This document shows positions 43,661-55,424 of a DNA stretch of 64,000 nt, piece after piece. Origin of the DNA: Anastatus disparis (Eukaryota > Arthropoda > Insecta > Hymenoptera > Eupelmidae); NCBI GenBank assembly GCA_017163975.1, contig JAFFSR010000370.1, positions 124,001 through 188,000 on the forward strand, read 5' to 3'. The notes beneath the pieces were generated by a model that was given only the letters and a program-made list of their open reading frames with translations, did no database searches and was not told where the DNA came from. A program made the translations under genes and the position numbers. Every line of letters begins with the position of its first letter. Within the stretch, counting starts at the first letter, position 1.

Positions 43661-43987
43661 TATATATATATATATATATATATATTTGTGGAGAATTTCC
43701 GAGTAAGCATATTCTCAAATCTTTTTGTAAACAATCACTTTAATCATATTTACATACTACACTATATACTACGTATACACTACAAATAAATAAAGCGAAA
43801 TCAAAGGTTACATCGTAGTATTCAGAAAATAAAAATATCAGTTTGTCATTAGCCTTGATGAAGAGTTTGTCGTTGATATCAAAGTAAGTATATAATTATT
43901 TGAATTTAAATGAAAGTCTTTGAAAAATCTGAATTGGAAAATCTATAAATTGATAATATATTATTTTAGATTGTATTGGTAATAAAA

Positions 43988-44110
43988 TGGTTTCTACACG
44001 TGGATGTGGCGAACTTCCTACTAATCCTTTATCATCAAGTACACTTAATTCCACGCCCAACCACAAAAATAATGTTATGATATATTTTGAAAAAGCAAAC
44101 TTTCTTAAGT
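43988..44110 (+). CDS. Possible short exon in the 10.1-kb element
   Basis: An ATG-started frame of about 40 codons (MVSTRGCGELPTNPLSSSTL...) with more balanced composition than its surroundings. It is preceded by an acceptor-like TTATTTTAG near 43968 and followed by a donor-like AAGTAAGG near 44108; another donor-like AAAGTAAGTAT lies at about 43880. Could be a remnant spliced gene of the element. Not recognised. Confidence 0.25.
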
Positions 44111-45070
44111 AAGGATATATTTGTTCTTTAACTTTCTTCTAATAATGTTTAAAAATACATATTTTTGCTGTAACTCGTCGTTTTTTATTTTTAAAAATTC
44201 ATCCATACATGGTAATAGCTGATTCTAAAGTATTTCAGATAGTTTAGAATCTTTGTTTGACATAAATATTATTAGAAAATAATATATCAAGTGATGTATT
44301 ATTAAAATAAAATATAAAAAAAGTAATTCCCCTGGAATAAAAGTAATTCCTCTGTATCAGTATATTTTTATCTATCAGTTTTTCTGGGAATAACCTATGG
44401 ACAGTTCGGCTACTTTGGAATATTGTTTTATTAGATATAACCATAAAAAAACTTGAGTAAAATTTTTAAAATGAACACCTTTATTTTCTATTATTTCAAA
44501 ATTTGAATTTGACCCGTTCGAAAAGAATCACGCATATATTGAATGCATAGATGACTGGTTTCCAATTTCATTTCTTCTGAGGGAAACATCATCTCAATTT
44601 GATTTTAATCTTTTTTCAAGAATGATATTAAAATTATTTCAATAATAGTAGATGTGAATTTATATGCAACATTTGAACGTATTTTAGGTGCAAAAGTTTT
44701 TCCGTGTATATGTTATGCTATATGTTCCATAACCAAAATGCACATGATTATAAACGTAAACGAAAGCGATTCTATCGATATAGTATTAGTACAATCCAAA
44801 ATACGCAACGCATACAGTTACATTAACGAATCACAAAGATTAGATAGGTGCGGTAACATAGCAGTTCACTGTATATACAGCGCACAGGTCTGCCGTCGAA
44901 CTGTGGCCGGTGGGGGTAAGTGTAATATAATCCGTCAAAATTAACAAACGCGCTCTGTTCCGGACTCGAAAGACAACGAGTCGATAACGTTTTACACGAT
45001 ATTATTTAGGAAATGAAGCGATTGAAGCGACATAGTTTAACAACACGAGTTTAGTCAACACTATCATACA

Positions 45071-45463
45071 TTAACAGCAGGCCGGAGTAGAACCTGATAC
45101 CGACCGAGTAGCAATTGAGTTTTTTGTTATTTACTCAACTATTAATCAGTGTATCTTCAAATTAAAGGTTAAGCGCAATAGATATTATTATAATAAACAT
45201 TTATGCACAAGAAGGAAAAATTCTACCGCTTTGTTTTTGAGAAAAGTAAGGAACGCCGAGGTGAAAGTTTATGTTTATAATATTTTCGCGTTCCTTACTT
45301 TTCTCAAAAACAAATCGGTAGATTTTTGTTTTCTTGTGCATACATATTTGTAATAATAATATCTATTGCGCTTAACCTTCAATTTGCAGATACACCGATT
45401 AATACTTGAGTAAATAACGAAAATCTCAATTAGACAAGGACAGCGAATCCGGCCTGCTCTTAA
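45071..45463. mobile_element. TTAA MITE, AGCAGGCCGG family
   Basis: 393 bp, ends TTAACAGCAGGCCGGA and TCCGGCCTGCTCTTAA, arms pairing over much of the length (AAGGAACGCCGAGG region in the centre). Empty TTAA at 60422-60425 in the other arm. Confidence 0.88.
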
Positions 45464-46173
45464 TTCTATATATAAGAAATTGAACCATTAAAGCTTATGG
45501 GAACGATAGCTATTTAAGAAAAGGAGAATCGCACTTATTCAAATAGTTGAATGCGATGATGTTTCATATTTACTTTTTAATTAATTAAGTAAATTATAAT
45601 AGAAATGATGAGAGAGATACTAATACATTATTATATATTCATTGGTTTAATATTTCATTAAATATTTATAGTAAATAAATAAATGTGTATTTATTACTCG
45701 CACGCTTGAAAAATAAAAATCGCTGCAAATCAAGTAATATATGTTCCATTTGCCATTCAAAATAACATATAAAAAACTTTAGAAATGTAGTCTAGAGTTA
45801 GGATTTATAAGATATTTCGAATTTTTAAAATTCTAAAATAAAATTTTCAATGCTTATTTAATACTAAACAATTAACAATTTTTAATACTAAGTTAATTAA
45901 ATACTTTTTGTTAGAAAGATAACATATGATATTTTAAGAATTATGATATGTAGGTTATTTTACTTATGTGATTAGTGTAAATATCATATTTAATCTATCA
46001 AAATAGTTACAAAGTTAATATTTTTATAAACTTTAGTTTATTTTTCCATCAAAAACCAGGGAAATTCCTGAAAATTAATTATTTTTGTGAAGAAAAAACT
46101 TTTAAAAAAATGTATTAACATTTTTTCGATTCCAAATCATTTGTACAATCTAATTTAATTTTACAGATCGTTA

Positions 46174-46583
46174 TTAACGGCATGTCGGAGCTGCAGCAAT
46201 CGAGTTTTGCTTTTTTTATTTTATCAATATCTTTTTAAATTCTTAAATTAAACAAATATAATGACTTGTCCGCACTAAAGCTATATTTATACAATAATTT
46301 TTGTTAAAATAAAAAATCATTTGGACTTGTTATTTTTTATGAGCTTGGATTGGAAATTAGTTATCAAACTCGACAAACCTAACCTTAAAATACTACATAT
46401 TGAAAGTTTTTATTATAACTTTGTATGTATAATATTTTGGTGGATTTCTTGAGTTGTCCGCACTAGAGTTTAATCTTACAAATTTTTTCTTTGTAGCAAA
46501 GAAACTCAATTAAACGCATCGTTTATTCATAAGTTATGATTGGAAATATTATTAGAAGGCGGACAGCTTCGTCATGCTCTTAA
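46174..46583. mobile_element. TTAA element, CGGCATGTCGGAGC family, copy 2
   Basis: 410 bp with intact TTAA on both sides; the empty TTAA is at 52038-52041 in the right arm. Same sequence as 16708-17117 with few differences. Confidence 0.9.
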
Positions 46584-46802
46584 AGTCACCATGAAGTATA
46601 ATTTACTAAAAATTGAATAAAAAAAATTTCAAATCTATTTTTATTTCATTAACATTGTTTCCAGTCAAGAGGGCTATTTATTTATTAATTTATTCATTCA
46701 TTTATCCACTTATTTAATTATCAACGAGAGTGAAATATATATGTGATTTACGTTAATTAATTGTTTATAAATTAACAACTTATCTATTTAACAAACAATA
46801 AC

Positions 46803-47644
46803 CCATATGGAAAAAATTTTTGGATATAATTGTAAATAACTGTTAATAACTGTAAATAAATGTAAATAAATGTAAATAACTGTAAATAACTGCAAAAAAA
46901 GTGTTAAAAAATGTGGGAATTAAGACATAAATAACAGTTATTTACAATTATTTACTGTTATTTACTCTTATTTACAGTTATTAACTGTTATTTACACTTA
47001 TTAACTGTTATTTACACTTATTTACAGTTATTTATATTTATTTACAGTTATTTACATTTATTCACTTTTTTCACAATTATTTACAGTTATTTACGATTAT
47101 TTATAGTTTTTTACAATTATTTGCAGTTATTTACGTTTTTGAAAATATTCACGAATTTATTCAATAATTTTATATATAGGCGAAAATTTTTAAAAATGTG
47201 AATAACTGTAAATAATTGTAAAAAACTATGGGAAATTGTAAATAATTGTAAATAATTATAAATAACTGTAAATAACTGTAAAAAACTGTAAATAACTGTA
47301 AATAACTATAAATAATTGTAAATAATTATTAATAACATTAAATTATTCACTAATTAAAAAAATTTTGAAAATGTAAATAACTGTAAATAATTATGAATAA
47401 TTGTAAATAATTATAAAAAACTGTAAATAATTGTAAATAATTGTAAATAACTGTAAATAACAGTTAATAACAGTTAATAACTGTAAATAACTGTAAATAA
47501 TAGTAAACAATAGTAATTAATAGTAAATAATAGCAAATAACTGTAAATAACTATTATTTATGTCTCGATTCTGACATTTGTTAACAGTTATTTACAATTA
47601 TTTACTATTATTTACAGTTTTTCACATAAATTATTTCCATATGG
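46803..47644. mobile_element. CCATATGG-bounded TGTAAATAA element, copy 2 (inverted)
   Basis: 842 bp, the inverted equivalent of 27389-28228, same order of strand switches. It lies at the inner end of the left arm of the giant inverted repeat. Confidence 0.82.
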
Positions 47645-47837
47645 AAAATAATTGATTTAACAGTTTTTAAGAAATCACACAAAAAATCTTGCTCACAAAA
47701 AGTGTTAAAACACTAAATCATAGACAAGTTTTTTATTATTTTTTTCATATATGATCCTTAACAATATTTATAAATATAATTTTTTCAAAAAAACATTATT
47801 GATTATAAACTGGTTAGAAAATTATTAGATAAATAAT

Positions 47838-48400
47838 GGGGGGGGGTGTCCAATATATAGAATGTTCATCTAAAATTTGCGTCAAAAATACGAATTTTAT
47901 TTATTCGAATAATTATTCCGAAATCTTGAAGTTCAAATTTAAGAAAATTCATAAAATAGAAATGTGTAAACTACAAATGCCCAATCAACCGAAGTTAGAT
48001 TATTAGAATATTACTTATTCGACATTAATAATAAGTCAACTATTTCGAAATTACAACTGCACTAATAAACATAATAAAATAGAAATTTATTTAACCGAAA
48101 ACTACTAAGTTTAAAACATCAGCAATGAATAAATCAGTGATTTTCGATTAAATAAATTTCTATTTTATTTTATGTTTATTAGTACAGTTGTAATTTCGAA
48201 ATAATAGACTCATCTTTAGCGTCGAATAAATAATATTCTAATAATCTAACTTCGTTTGATTGGGCATTTGTAGTTTACACGTTTCTATTTTATGAATTTT
48301 CTTAAATTTGAACTTCGAAATTATAAAATAATGATTCGAATAAATAAAATTCGTAATTTGACGCAAATGTGAAATGAACATTCTAAATATTGATCCCCCT
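47838..48400. mobile_element. Foldback element with GGGGG ends
   Basis: Arms of about 260 bp (from GGGGGGGTGTCCAATATATA on the left to its diverged complement ending TTGATCCCCCT) pair around a centre near 48110. Non-coding; a long minus-strand frame here is a palindrome artefact. Confidence 0.78.
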
Positions 48401-48886
48401 AAATAATTATATATCGAATTCAACGGAACTTATGACTAAAAAAAGGTTGAAAATGTGAGATCTTCTTAAAAACAAATTTATAGAATGAGAACTTTTGCAT
48501 ATTTGTCTTTCTTACAACAAAACAGAATCTTGTATTATATTCGAACAAAAATTGACAAAAATAAAAATTTTATAGTTAAAATCAAATATACATATTTCGT
48601 TCTTATAAAGTTTAATTTTAAATAAACCGTGCTTATTTATTTTTCTTTTTATTTATAATAAAGTAAATTGTGGAAAATGAAAATATTCATATTTTTGAAG
48701 ATATTTTAATTGGTTCAATTACTTTTAAAAACTACTCTGGCGGAAAAAATAAATGAGATATTTCAAATTATTCCAGAGGTTTTTGAAAACATTTTTACAC
48801 AAATTGTATAAACTGAAATATGTTGATAATTTTTGTGAGAATTTGGACAAAACACTCAGTGTGTTGTAATGTGTTTCGGTTTGTTC

Positions 48887-49217
48887 CCCTACTAAAAAAT
48901 CTCAGGTGAGAAATCCCCTGATTTCTCAGGTGATTAATCATGCCAAAATCTCATGTGATGATTTTTTGGTTTTACACGTTTCAAAGCATACTTACTCAAT
49001 TGCGAACTATTTTAGAAAATTTTTCAAAAATTTGAACTTCGAAAATTTTTTAAAAATTTGGTCTTAGAAAAAATTTTGACTCATTTTAAAAAAAATTTTC
49101 TCAGTTCAAATTTTTGAAAAATTTTCAAAAATAGTTCGCAATTGACTAAGTATGCTTTGAAACGTGTAAAAACCAAAAAAATCGTCACATGAGATTTTGG
49201 CCTGATTAATCACATCA
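48887..49217. mobile_element. Relative of the CCCTACTAAAAAAT foldback element, right end lost
   Basis: Starts CCCTACTAAAAAATCTCAGG, the same end as 35443-36798 and shares GCCAAAATCTCATGTGA, but the interior differs and the last 40 bp of the right end are missing. Confidence 0.72.
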
Positions 49218-49763
49218 AGTTTAATACAATTCGTTTTAGTTTGTTTCACTTCCTTTAATTTTTTTGAAACAACCAAAAATTTTATACAAGGCGATTTTTT
49301 TTTAATTCAATTGAAATGAAACAGAAATAGATAGTAATAAAACAAAAAAGAATAAAACAAAATGAAATGAACCGAAAAAATTTGAGACGAATTGAAACAT
49401 TCTGAAACACTCATTATTACAGATTATTACTCATCATTTAAAAAATGAAACAAATTGAAACAAGACAAAACAAAGTGAAAAAAAGTATAACAAACTTAAA
49501 TACTCTCAATGCTTCGTCCAAATTCTCAAAAAAATTTTCGATATGTTTCAGTTCCTTTCGAAAATTTTCAATCATCTTTGTAAATTTTTTCCGCTTGTGT
49601 ACGTGATTAAATTATTTTGTTTAATTTTTATACTTATGTCTAGCAAAAATGTCCGTATTATTTCTAGAAATAACCTAGTGCTTTCATGCGAAACATTATA
49701 TAAAATTTCTACCTCTTCTTAATGTTTAAATTTTTTTAAATAGTTGCAAAGTATGAAAGAAAC

Positions 49764-50303
49764 TTAAGAGGCGGTCGGAACCATTTGCCGCTTGGTGGCG
49801 CTGCGGTCAGGTGAGAGAAAAATATAAAATATTTTTTATATAGCAATTTAAAATTTACTGAAACAATAATATACTTTTAATCTTGTCATTTCCTCTAGCC
49901 ATATATATGTAGAATAATTATTAATATTAATTTTGTTTGAAAAGTCTAAAATATTGTTATAAAGCGAAAAATGCGGCGCGAGGTAGAGCCGACGTAAACA
50001 TTAGCATACATCATTCTTTAGTATTGCTCTCTCTGTCGCACTAAGGGAAGGTGCACGCATGTTTACATCGGTCCTACGTTGCATCGCATTTTTCGCTTTA
50101 TAACAATATTTCAGACTTTTCAAACAAGATAAGTATTAATAATTATTCTACATATAGATGGCTAGAGGAAATGACAACATTAAAAGTATATTGTCGTCTC
50201 AGAAAATTGTAAATAGCTGTATAAAAAATATTTAATAGATTTCTCTCACCTGACCGCAGCGCCACCCTATATGTAGCGGCGAATAGACCCGACCGCCTCT
50301 TAA
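49764..50303. mobile_element. TTAA MITE, GAGGCGGTCGG family
   Basis: 540 bp, ends TTAAGAGGCGGTCGG and CGACCGCCTCTTAA; arms (GGTGGCGCTGCGGTCAGGTG and complement) extend about 190 bp. The centre holds AATGCGGCGCGAGG and its inverted relative. Non-coding. Confidence 0.88.
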
Positions 50304-51604
50304 TGTACATACAAATATACGTATACATACAGATATTAGTAGCGAGTTATCTTTTTTATTTTTCAAATCGAAATCTGTACAAATACATCTAAATTCTCTT
50401 GAATTAAAATATATTTATTACTGTGATTGAAATTAAAATGTTCGCTAATTTGAAACATATATTTTAATCATTATTTGAACACCACTGTTCTCTTTTATTT
50501 TAGTTAATTACATTATTAAATTTTTAATATATTGTTCAAATATATCATTTACCAATGAAATAATTACTGCAGGTATAAACAATTATCAAAGAATATCGAA
50601 ACAAGTATGAGATATGTCTTAATTTTTTCACATTTGCGAATAATTTAAAAACATCAGAAAATCATTTTTAAAATCTTTAATAAATATAATAAACTTTTCT
50701 ATATATATTTTTATTTGGAAATCTTATGAAATTTACTAAATAGTAAACATTAAAATAAAAGTAAAAAATTTTTACAAACAAAAATATATTCAATTGAAAA
50801 TCTTTCCATTAAAAAATTTTTTCTACAGATACATGGACACCATGAATTATTTTCTTTCAGAATTAAAATTAGAACTTGATTATTTTTGTGTCTTATCACA
50901 ATTCGCAAAACAGCAATATTTGAAGAATTGTAACCATTTTATGCTTTCATAAATACCATAAAACAAAAAATGAGATTTTGTTTTATTATTTTATTATAAT
51001 TTTTTTGCATTCATTATTGTTTCTTAAAATAAATAAAATTTGTGATAAATCGTTCTCTCAAGAATTAAGCATTTACAAGACTAATTCAATTATTTTACTG
51101 TGTACTAGTTTCAATATTTTTTTGAAGCTTTCATTGACTTATAAAATATATACATAAATGTGAGTACTCGTTAATGTAAATAATTTAAACATATTTTTAT
51201 TATCTAAATTATTTTAGTAAAAATGTATGACTATATAAAGTTTATTTTTATTTTATATGACATAAGTGTTTCAGATGAGACAAATTTTTTTGTGTTAAAT
51301 TTACAAATAATTTTGTTGTAAATTTAAAATTAAATATTGTAACACAAAAATTTATGAATAATACACATTTTTAATGGTGAAAAGTGTAATTCTAGGTTAT
51401 AAGATAATTTGTATGATAAATTTCATATTTTTTATATAAATTTGACAAAAATTTCGTATGAGAACAAATTTTGACGATTCATAGAACATTTTTATTATTT
51501 ACCAAATAGTATATCATGTTACAAATGCAGAAAACTGCTGAAAACAATATCATGAAGTATTTATTCATAGACCTAGTTAAAAATTTTGTAAATATTAATT
51601 TTAT
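50304..51604. other. AT-rich non-coding centre of the giant inverted repeat
   Basis: No gene, repeat family or inverted ends recognised. Confidence 0.5.
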
Positions 51605-51818
51605 TTAAAAAATAACAGTTAATAACTGTAAATAAGAGTAAATAACAGTAAATAATTGTAAATAATTGTAAATAACTGTTATTTATGTCTCAATTCCCAC
51701 ATTTTTTAACACTTTTTGCAGTTATTTACAGTTATTTACATTTATTTACATTTATTTACAGTTATTAACAGTTATTAACAGTTATTTACAATTATATCCA
51801 AAAATTTTTTCCATATGG
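51605..51818. mobile_element. Truncated CCATATGG / TGTAAATAA element
   Basis: Keeps one CCATATGG end (51811-51818) and about 200 bp of repeats; the other end is lost. It is the right-arm partner of 46803 onward. Confidence 0.8.
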
Positions 51819-52361
51819 TTTATCGTTTGTTAAATAGATAAGTTGTTAATTTATAAACAATTAATTAACGTAAATCACATATATATTTCACTCTCGTTGG
51901 TTATTAAATAAGTGGATAAATGAATGAATAAATTAATAAATAAATAGCCCTCTTGACTGGAAACACTGTTAATGAAATAAAAATAGATTTGAAATTTTTT
52001 TAATTCAATTTTTAGTAAATTATACTTCATGGTGACTTTAATAACGATCTGTAAAATTAAATTAGATTGTACAAATGATTTGGAATCGAAAAAAATGTTA
52101 ATACATTTTTTTTAAAAGTTTTTTCTTCACAAAAATAATTAATTTTCAGGAATTTCCCTGGTTGTTGATGGAAAAATAAACTAAAGTTTATAAAAATATT
52201 AACTTTGTAACTATTTTGATAGATTAAATATGATATTTACGCTAATCACATAAGTAAAATAACCTACATATCATAATTCTTAAAATATCATATGTTATCT
52301 TTCTAACAAAAAGTATTTAATCAACTTAGTATTAAAAATATTAAAAAAAAAAAAATTTTTA

Positions 52362-52572
52362 ATGTACAATATTTTTATAATGAACCAAAAAGTATAAAAT
52401 AATGTGTAATAAAATGAAAAATGAATAATGATTTGAAATAAAAAAAACGTGGGGCGCATGTTTATTATTATGTATTGTATGCGCCCCACGTTTTTTTTAT
52501 TTCAAATCATTATTCATTTTTCATTTTATTACACATTATTTTATACTTTTTGGTTCATTATAAAAACGTAGT
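52362..52572. repeat. Perfect 210-bp hairpin
   Basis: Arms of about 100 bp (from ATTTTTATAATGAACCAAAA to AACGTGGGGCGCATG) pair exactly around a short TTTATTATTATG loop. Diverged half-copies of the arm follow to about 52690. Confidence 0.88.
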
Positions 52573-53172
52573 ACATTCAAAATTTTTTTTTTTATTTTTA
52601 ATATTATTTTATACTTTTTAGTTCAATTAAAAAACGTGGTAGATTGAAAATTTTTTTTTTATTTAAATATTATCTTATACATTTTGGTATTATTATTATT
52701 ATTATTATTAATATTATTTATCGTGTTGTCCAACAGTGCATATTATATAGCATATATATTGTTGTCAAGGGACTAAAACGTGTTTCATCTATTTTTTTTA
52801 GAGAACACGTAATCGCATGGTGAGTTTCCCGCCATTTTGACGATAATGACGCCATTAGAAATTCAACCAAATTTATTGTTTTATGCATTGTTAGACCATA
52901 AAATGAATAAAATACAGTCTCCAATTCTATATGTATAATAGAAAATGCTGTAATTTATGTCTAATTGCAATATATGACAAGTTGAAGAATTTTAAAAATT
53001 TTCGAAAATGGTTAGACACTAATGTTAAAAGTACACTGAAAAAAAAGCCGAACTCACACGCTGCGAAGTCGATTGTTGTGAGTGATTTGGACAACATTCG
53101 CAGCTATTAATAACGGAAAATCGCTATATAAGAGTGCGTAACAATATCGCAGCCAATCATTCGAACTTTCTG

Positions 53173-53180
53173 TATAAAAG
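53173..53180 (+). promoter_or_regulatory. TATA box inside the left terminal repeat
   Basis: TATAAAAG at 53173-53180, mirrored in the right terminal repeat near 59303-59310, so both ends could drive transcription inward. Confidence 0.45.
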
Positions 53181-53208
53181 ATTACAATTGATCGGAGCAG
53201 AGCGCTGC

Positions 53209-53570
53209 GACTAAGCTGCGTTGTGGCTCGCTACGGCTCTCCGTAGTCTACGGCACAGAAAGCTGAATCCAAGCCCAACGACTAAACTGCTTTGTCGCTC
53301 GCTACGGCTCTCCGTAGTCTACCGCACAGAAAGCTGAATCCAAGCCCAGCGGCTAAACTGCTTTGTCGCTTGCTCCGTCTCTTCGCATTGAATCATGCAG
53401 AAGGCCGAAGGCAAACACTGCGAATAAACTCTGTAGTCGCTCACTACGGTTCTCTGTACTCTAACGTATACAGAAAGCTGAATTCGAACATAGCGATTTA
53501 TTGCGTGGTCGCTCGCTTTGAATGCCGATCTCAAGCATTGCGACAACGCTTTGAACACGCTTACTTGGTT
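53209..53570. repeat. 71-bp GC-rich subterminal tandem array
   Basis: Units start at 53209, 53280 and 53351 (GACTAAACTGC...), each with CGCTACGGCTCTCCGTAG and CACAGAAAGCTGAATCC; two more diverged units follow. Because 71 is not divisible by three, the long frames here are not coding. Mirrored at about 58910-59273. Confidence 0.88.
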
Positions 53571-54194
53571 AATAAATATCATTGAAAAAATGATAATTTT
53601 TACTTCCTTTTATATTTTTTTTTAATGTTCATATAATTATGTGAATACATAATTTTGAACTATTTTCAAAAATTTATAATTTATAAATACAGTTAATGCT
53701 TTAATATCTTTGATGATTTTTTTTTTATTTTCAGATTTATTAAGACATATTTAAAGTTAAATAGTTAAAAAACTATACTAATAAATCTATTAACAAATCT
53801 AAAAATAAAACAAATAAAAAATTGAGAAAGAAAAAAACTTTTTTTAACAAACAATTTATGTAATTATGGATACTAACATTTATGAAGTTATTACTAAACA
53901 TTAGATTACCTTAATTATATTGTTCCAAATTTCATACGCAAGTTTTATTCACTTGACGAAAAAGGGAAAATATTTACAGATGATTTTTATGCTATTTTAA
54001 ATTCTTAATTAATTTAGGTACATAATAAATAATAAATATTTCCAAGTAAAAAATACTCAAAACCTGGTAAAACTAAGATTTATTGGTGATATCGTCACTA
54101 CATATTTACACATGATATCTGATAAAAATGTATTTTTACGTTTTCTTCAAAACAAAGTGCGTTTGAAGAAAGAAAATCTTACAATTGATTAAAA

Positions 54195-54991
54195 ATGACT
54201 GTTTTTAATACTTTTCCGCAAATTCAGGGGTTTTCAAAAATTTATTCAAATTTTGAATTGCCAATTACTGTCAACATAATTATTTATGGCCCTTTAGACT
54301 CAATAAAAGTTGGTTATGTTGTAGTTGGATCTAAATACCGCTATCGAGTAGTAGGAGATAATATTATATTAAAGGCTATAGAACTAGCTTTTAAGAGCAT
54401 GACGAAGCTGTCCGCCTTCTAATAATATTTCCAATCTTAACTTATGAATAAACGATGCGTTTAATCGAGTTTCTTTGCTACAAAGAAAAAATTTGTAAGA
54501 TTAAACTCTAGTGCGGACAACTCAAGAAATCCACCAAAATATTATACATACAAAGTTATAATAAAAACTTTCAATATGTCGTATTTTAAGGTTAGGTTTG
54601 TCGAGTTTGATATCTAATTTCCAATCCAAGCTCATAAAAAAATAAAAAGTCCAAATGATTTTTTATTTTAACAAAAATTATTGTATAAATATAGCTTTAG
54701 TGCGGACAAGTCATTATATTTGTTTAATTTAAGAATTTAAAAAGATATTGATAAAATAAAAAAAGCAAAACTCGATTGCTGCAGCTCCGACATGCCGTTA
54801 AAATAGTAATAGCGTTGGAAAAAAATTTTCCTGAGGCTTCGAAAGCTGTATGGCAATTTATTAAATATTATATTTTTAAATGTAATCGTACCACAATTTT
54901 CTCTAATGTTGCCTCGCTTATGGATAAACTTGATGATCCATTGAATTTTATTGTGACTAAAAAACGGTGTTTAAAAAAAACTACTCCCTAG
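54195..54991 (+). pseudogene. Unrecognised ORF of the 6.4-kb element, split by a TTAA MITE
   Basis: The first part starts with MTVFNTFPQIQGFSK; its first 15 codons lie inside the terminal repeat. It runs through KVGYVVVGSKYRYRVVGD to the insertion at 54391. The part after the insertion (from 54802) reads IVIALEKNFPEASKAVWQF and ends at 54991. Counting the TTAA once, the frame continues in phase across the insertion point, so an ORF of about 130 codons existed before it. I do not recognise the family. It is the only coding candidate in the element and could be the start of a longer spliced gene. Confidence 0.55.
54391..54801. mobile_element. TTAA element, CGGCATGTCGGAGC family, copy 3 (inverted)
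   Basis: 411 bp with TTAA on both sides, inside the ORF of the 6.4-kb element. Over 95 percent alike by eye to the 46174 copy, so probably recent. Confidence 0.9.
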
Positions 54992-55183
54992 TCTTGCCAA
55001 ATATTATTTAATGAAATTTCATAATTTTTATCATGATGTTAAAATATTCAAATAATATTTATAGTTTGATAAATTTTTTATTTAAATTTAAAGTGCTTTT
55101 TATAAGTGCTAAATTGAGAAATAACTAGTTTTAGAAAATATTATTGTATTATACACACACACATATATATATTATGATTCACA

Positions 55184-55424
55184 TTAACCCTTTGAGGGGC
55201 AGTGGTACGTATTTGTCCCACCTATTTGGTTTTGGATTTTTCCGTATTTCTAAAACGTATATGCCTTTTTAAGACATCTATAAGACTTTTTGAACTCTTG
55301 AATACCTGATTTATTAGATTTTATAGAGAAATTGCAAATATTCATTAATTGAAGTATTTGTTATAAACAATTAATCTCAAAAAACCCGTTTTTTTACAGA
55401 AAAATGTGCCCCTCAAAGGGTTAA
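55184..55424. mobile_element. piggyBac-like MITE with CCCTTTGAGGGGCA ends
   Basis: 241 bp, TTAA flanks and ends CCCTTTGAGGGGCA and complement (TGCCCCTCAAAGGG). CCCTTTG-type ends with TTAA fit the piggyBac superfamily. Non-coding. Confidence 0.85.

Larger units (their letters stand above)
34610..44706. mobile_element. 10.1-kb element with 18-bp CACGGAAAAACTTTTGCA ends
   Basis: Inverted 18-bp ends and TA flanks (34608-34609, 44707-44708); the empty site with a single TA is at 60788-60789 in the other arm. The interior is a nested palindrome: 34765-35442, 36799-37197 and 37587-37680 pair with 41620-40432, and an inner pair joins 37717-38620 with 39315-38830. It holds other elements at 35443, 37198, 37973, 40345 and 42503. 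No transposase is recognisable. Confidence 0.85.
33950..46802. repeat. Left arm of a giant interrupted inverted repeat
   Basis: After removing insertions (34317-34428, 34610-44706, 45071-45463, 46174-46583) about 2.2 kb remains. It pairs inverted with the right arm 51811-52340 plus 59920-61461: for example ACATAGTTTTATTACATGAT at 33968 with its complement near 61420-61445, and TTGAGTTAATATCAACGCAC of the right arm with 34572-34591. The outer edge reads CCCGGTTGAAAA on the left and CAACCAGG on the right. Confidence 0.85.

Noticed and set aside
44654..44944. 96-codon frame at the right end of the 10.1-kb element and its shorter mirror at 60552-60758.
   Set aside because: The left one runs across the transposon boundary and only part is shared between arms; no recognised motif.
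53292..53585. 97-codon frame in the terminal repeat of the 6.4-kb element, and its mirror at 58897-59190.
   Set aside because: Spans a 71-bp tandem array whose period is not a multiple of three, so the protein does not repeat with the DNA; no known motif.
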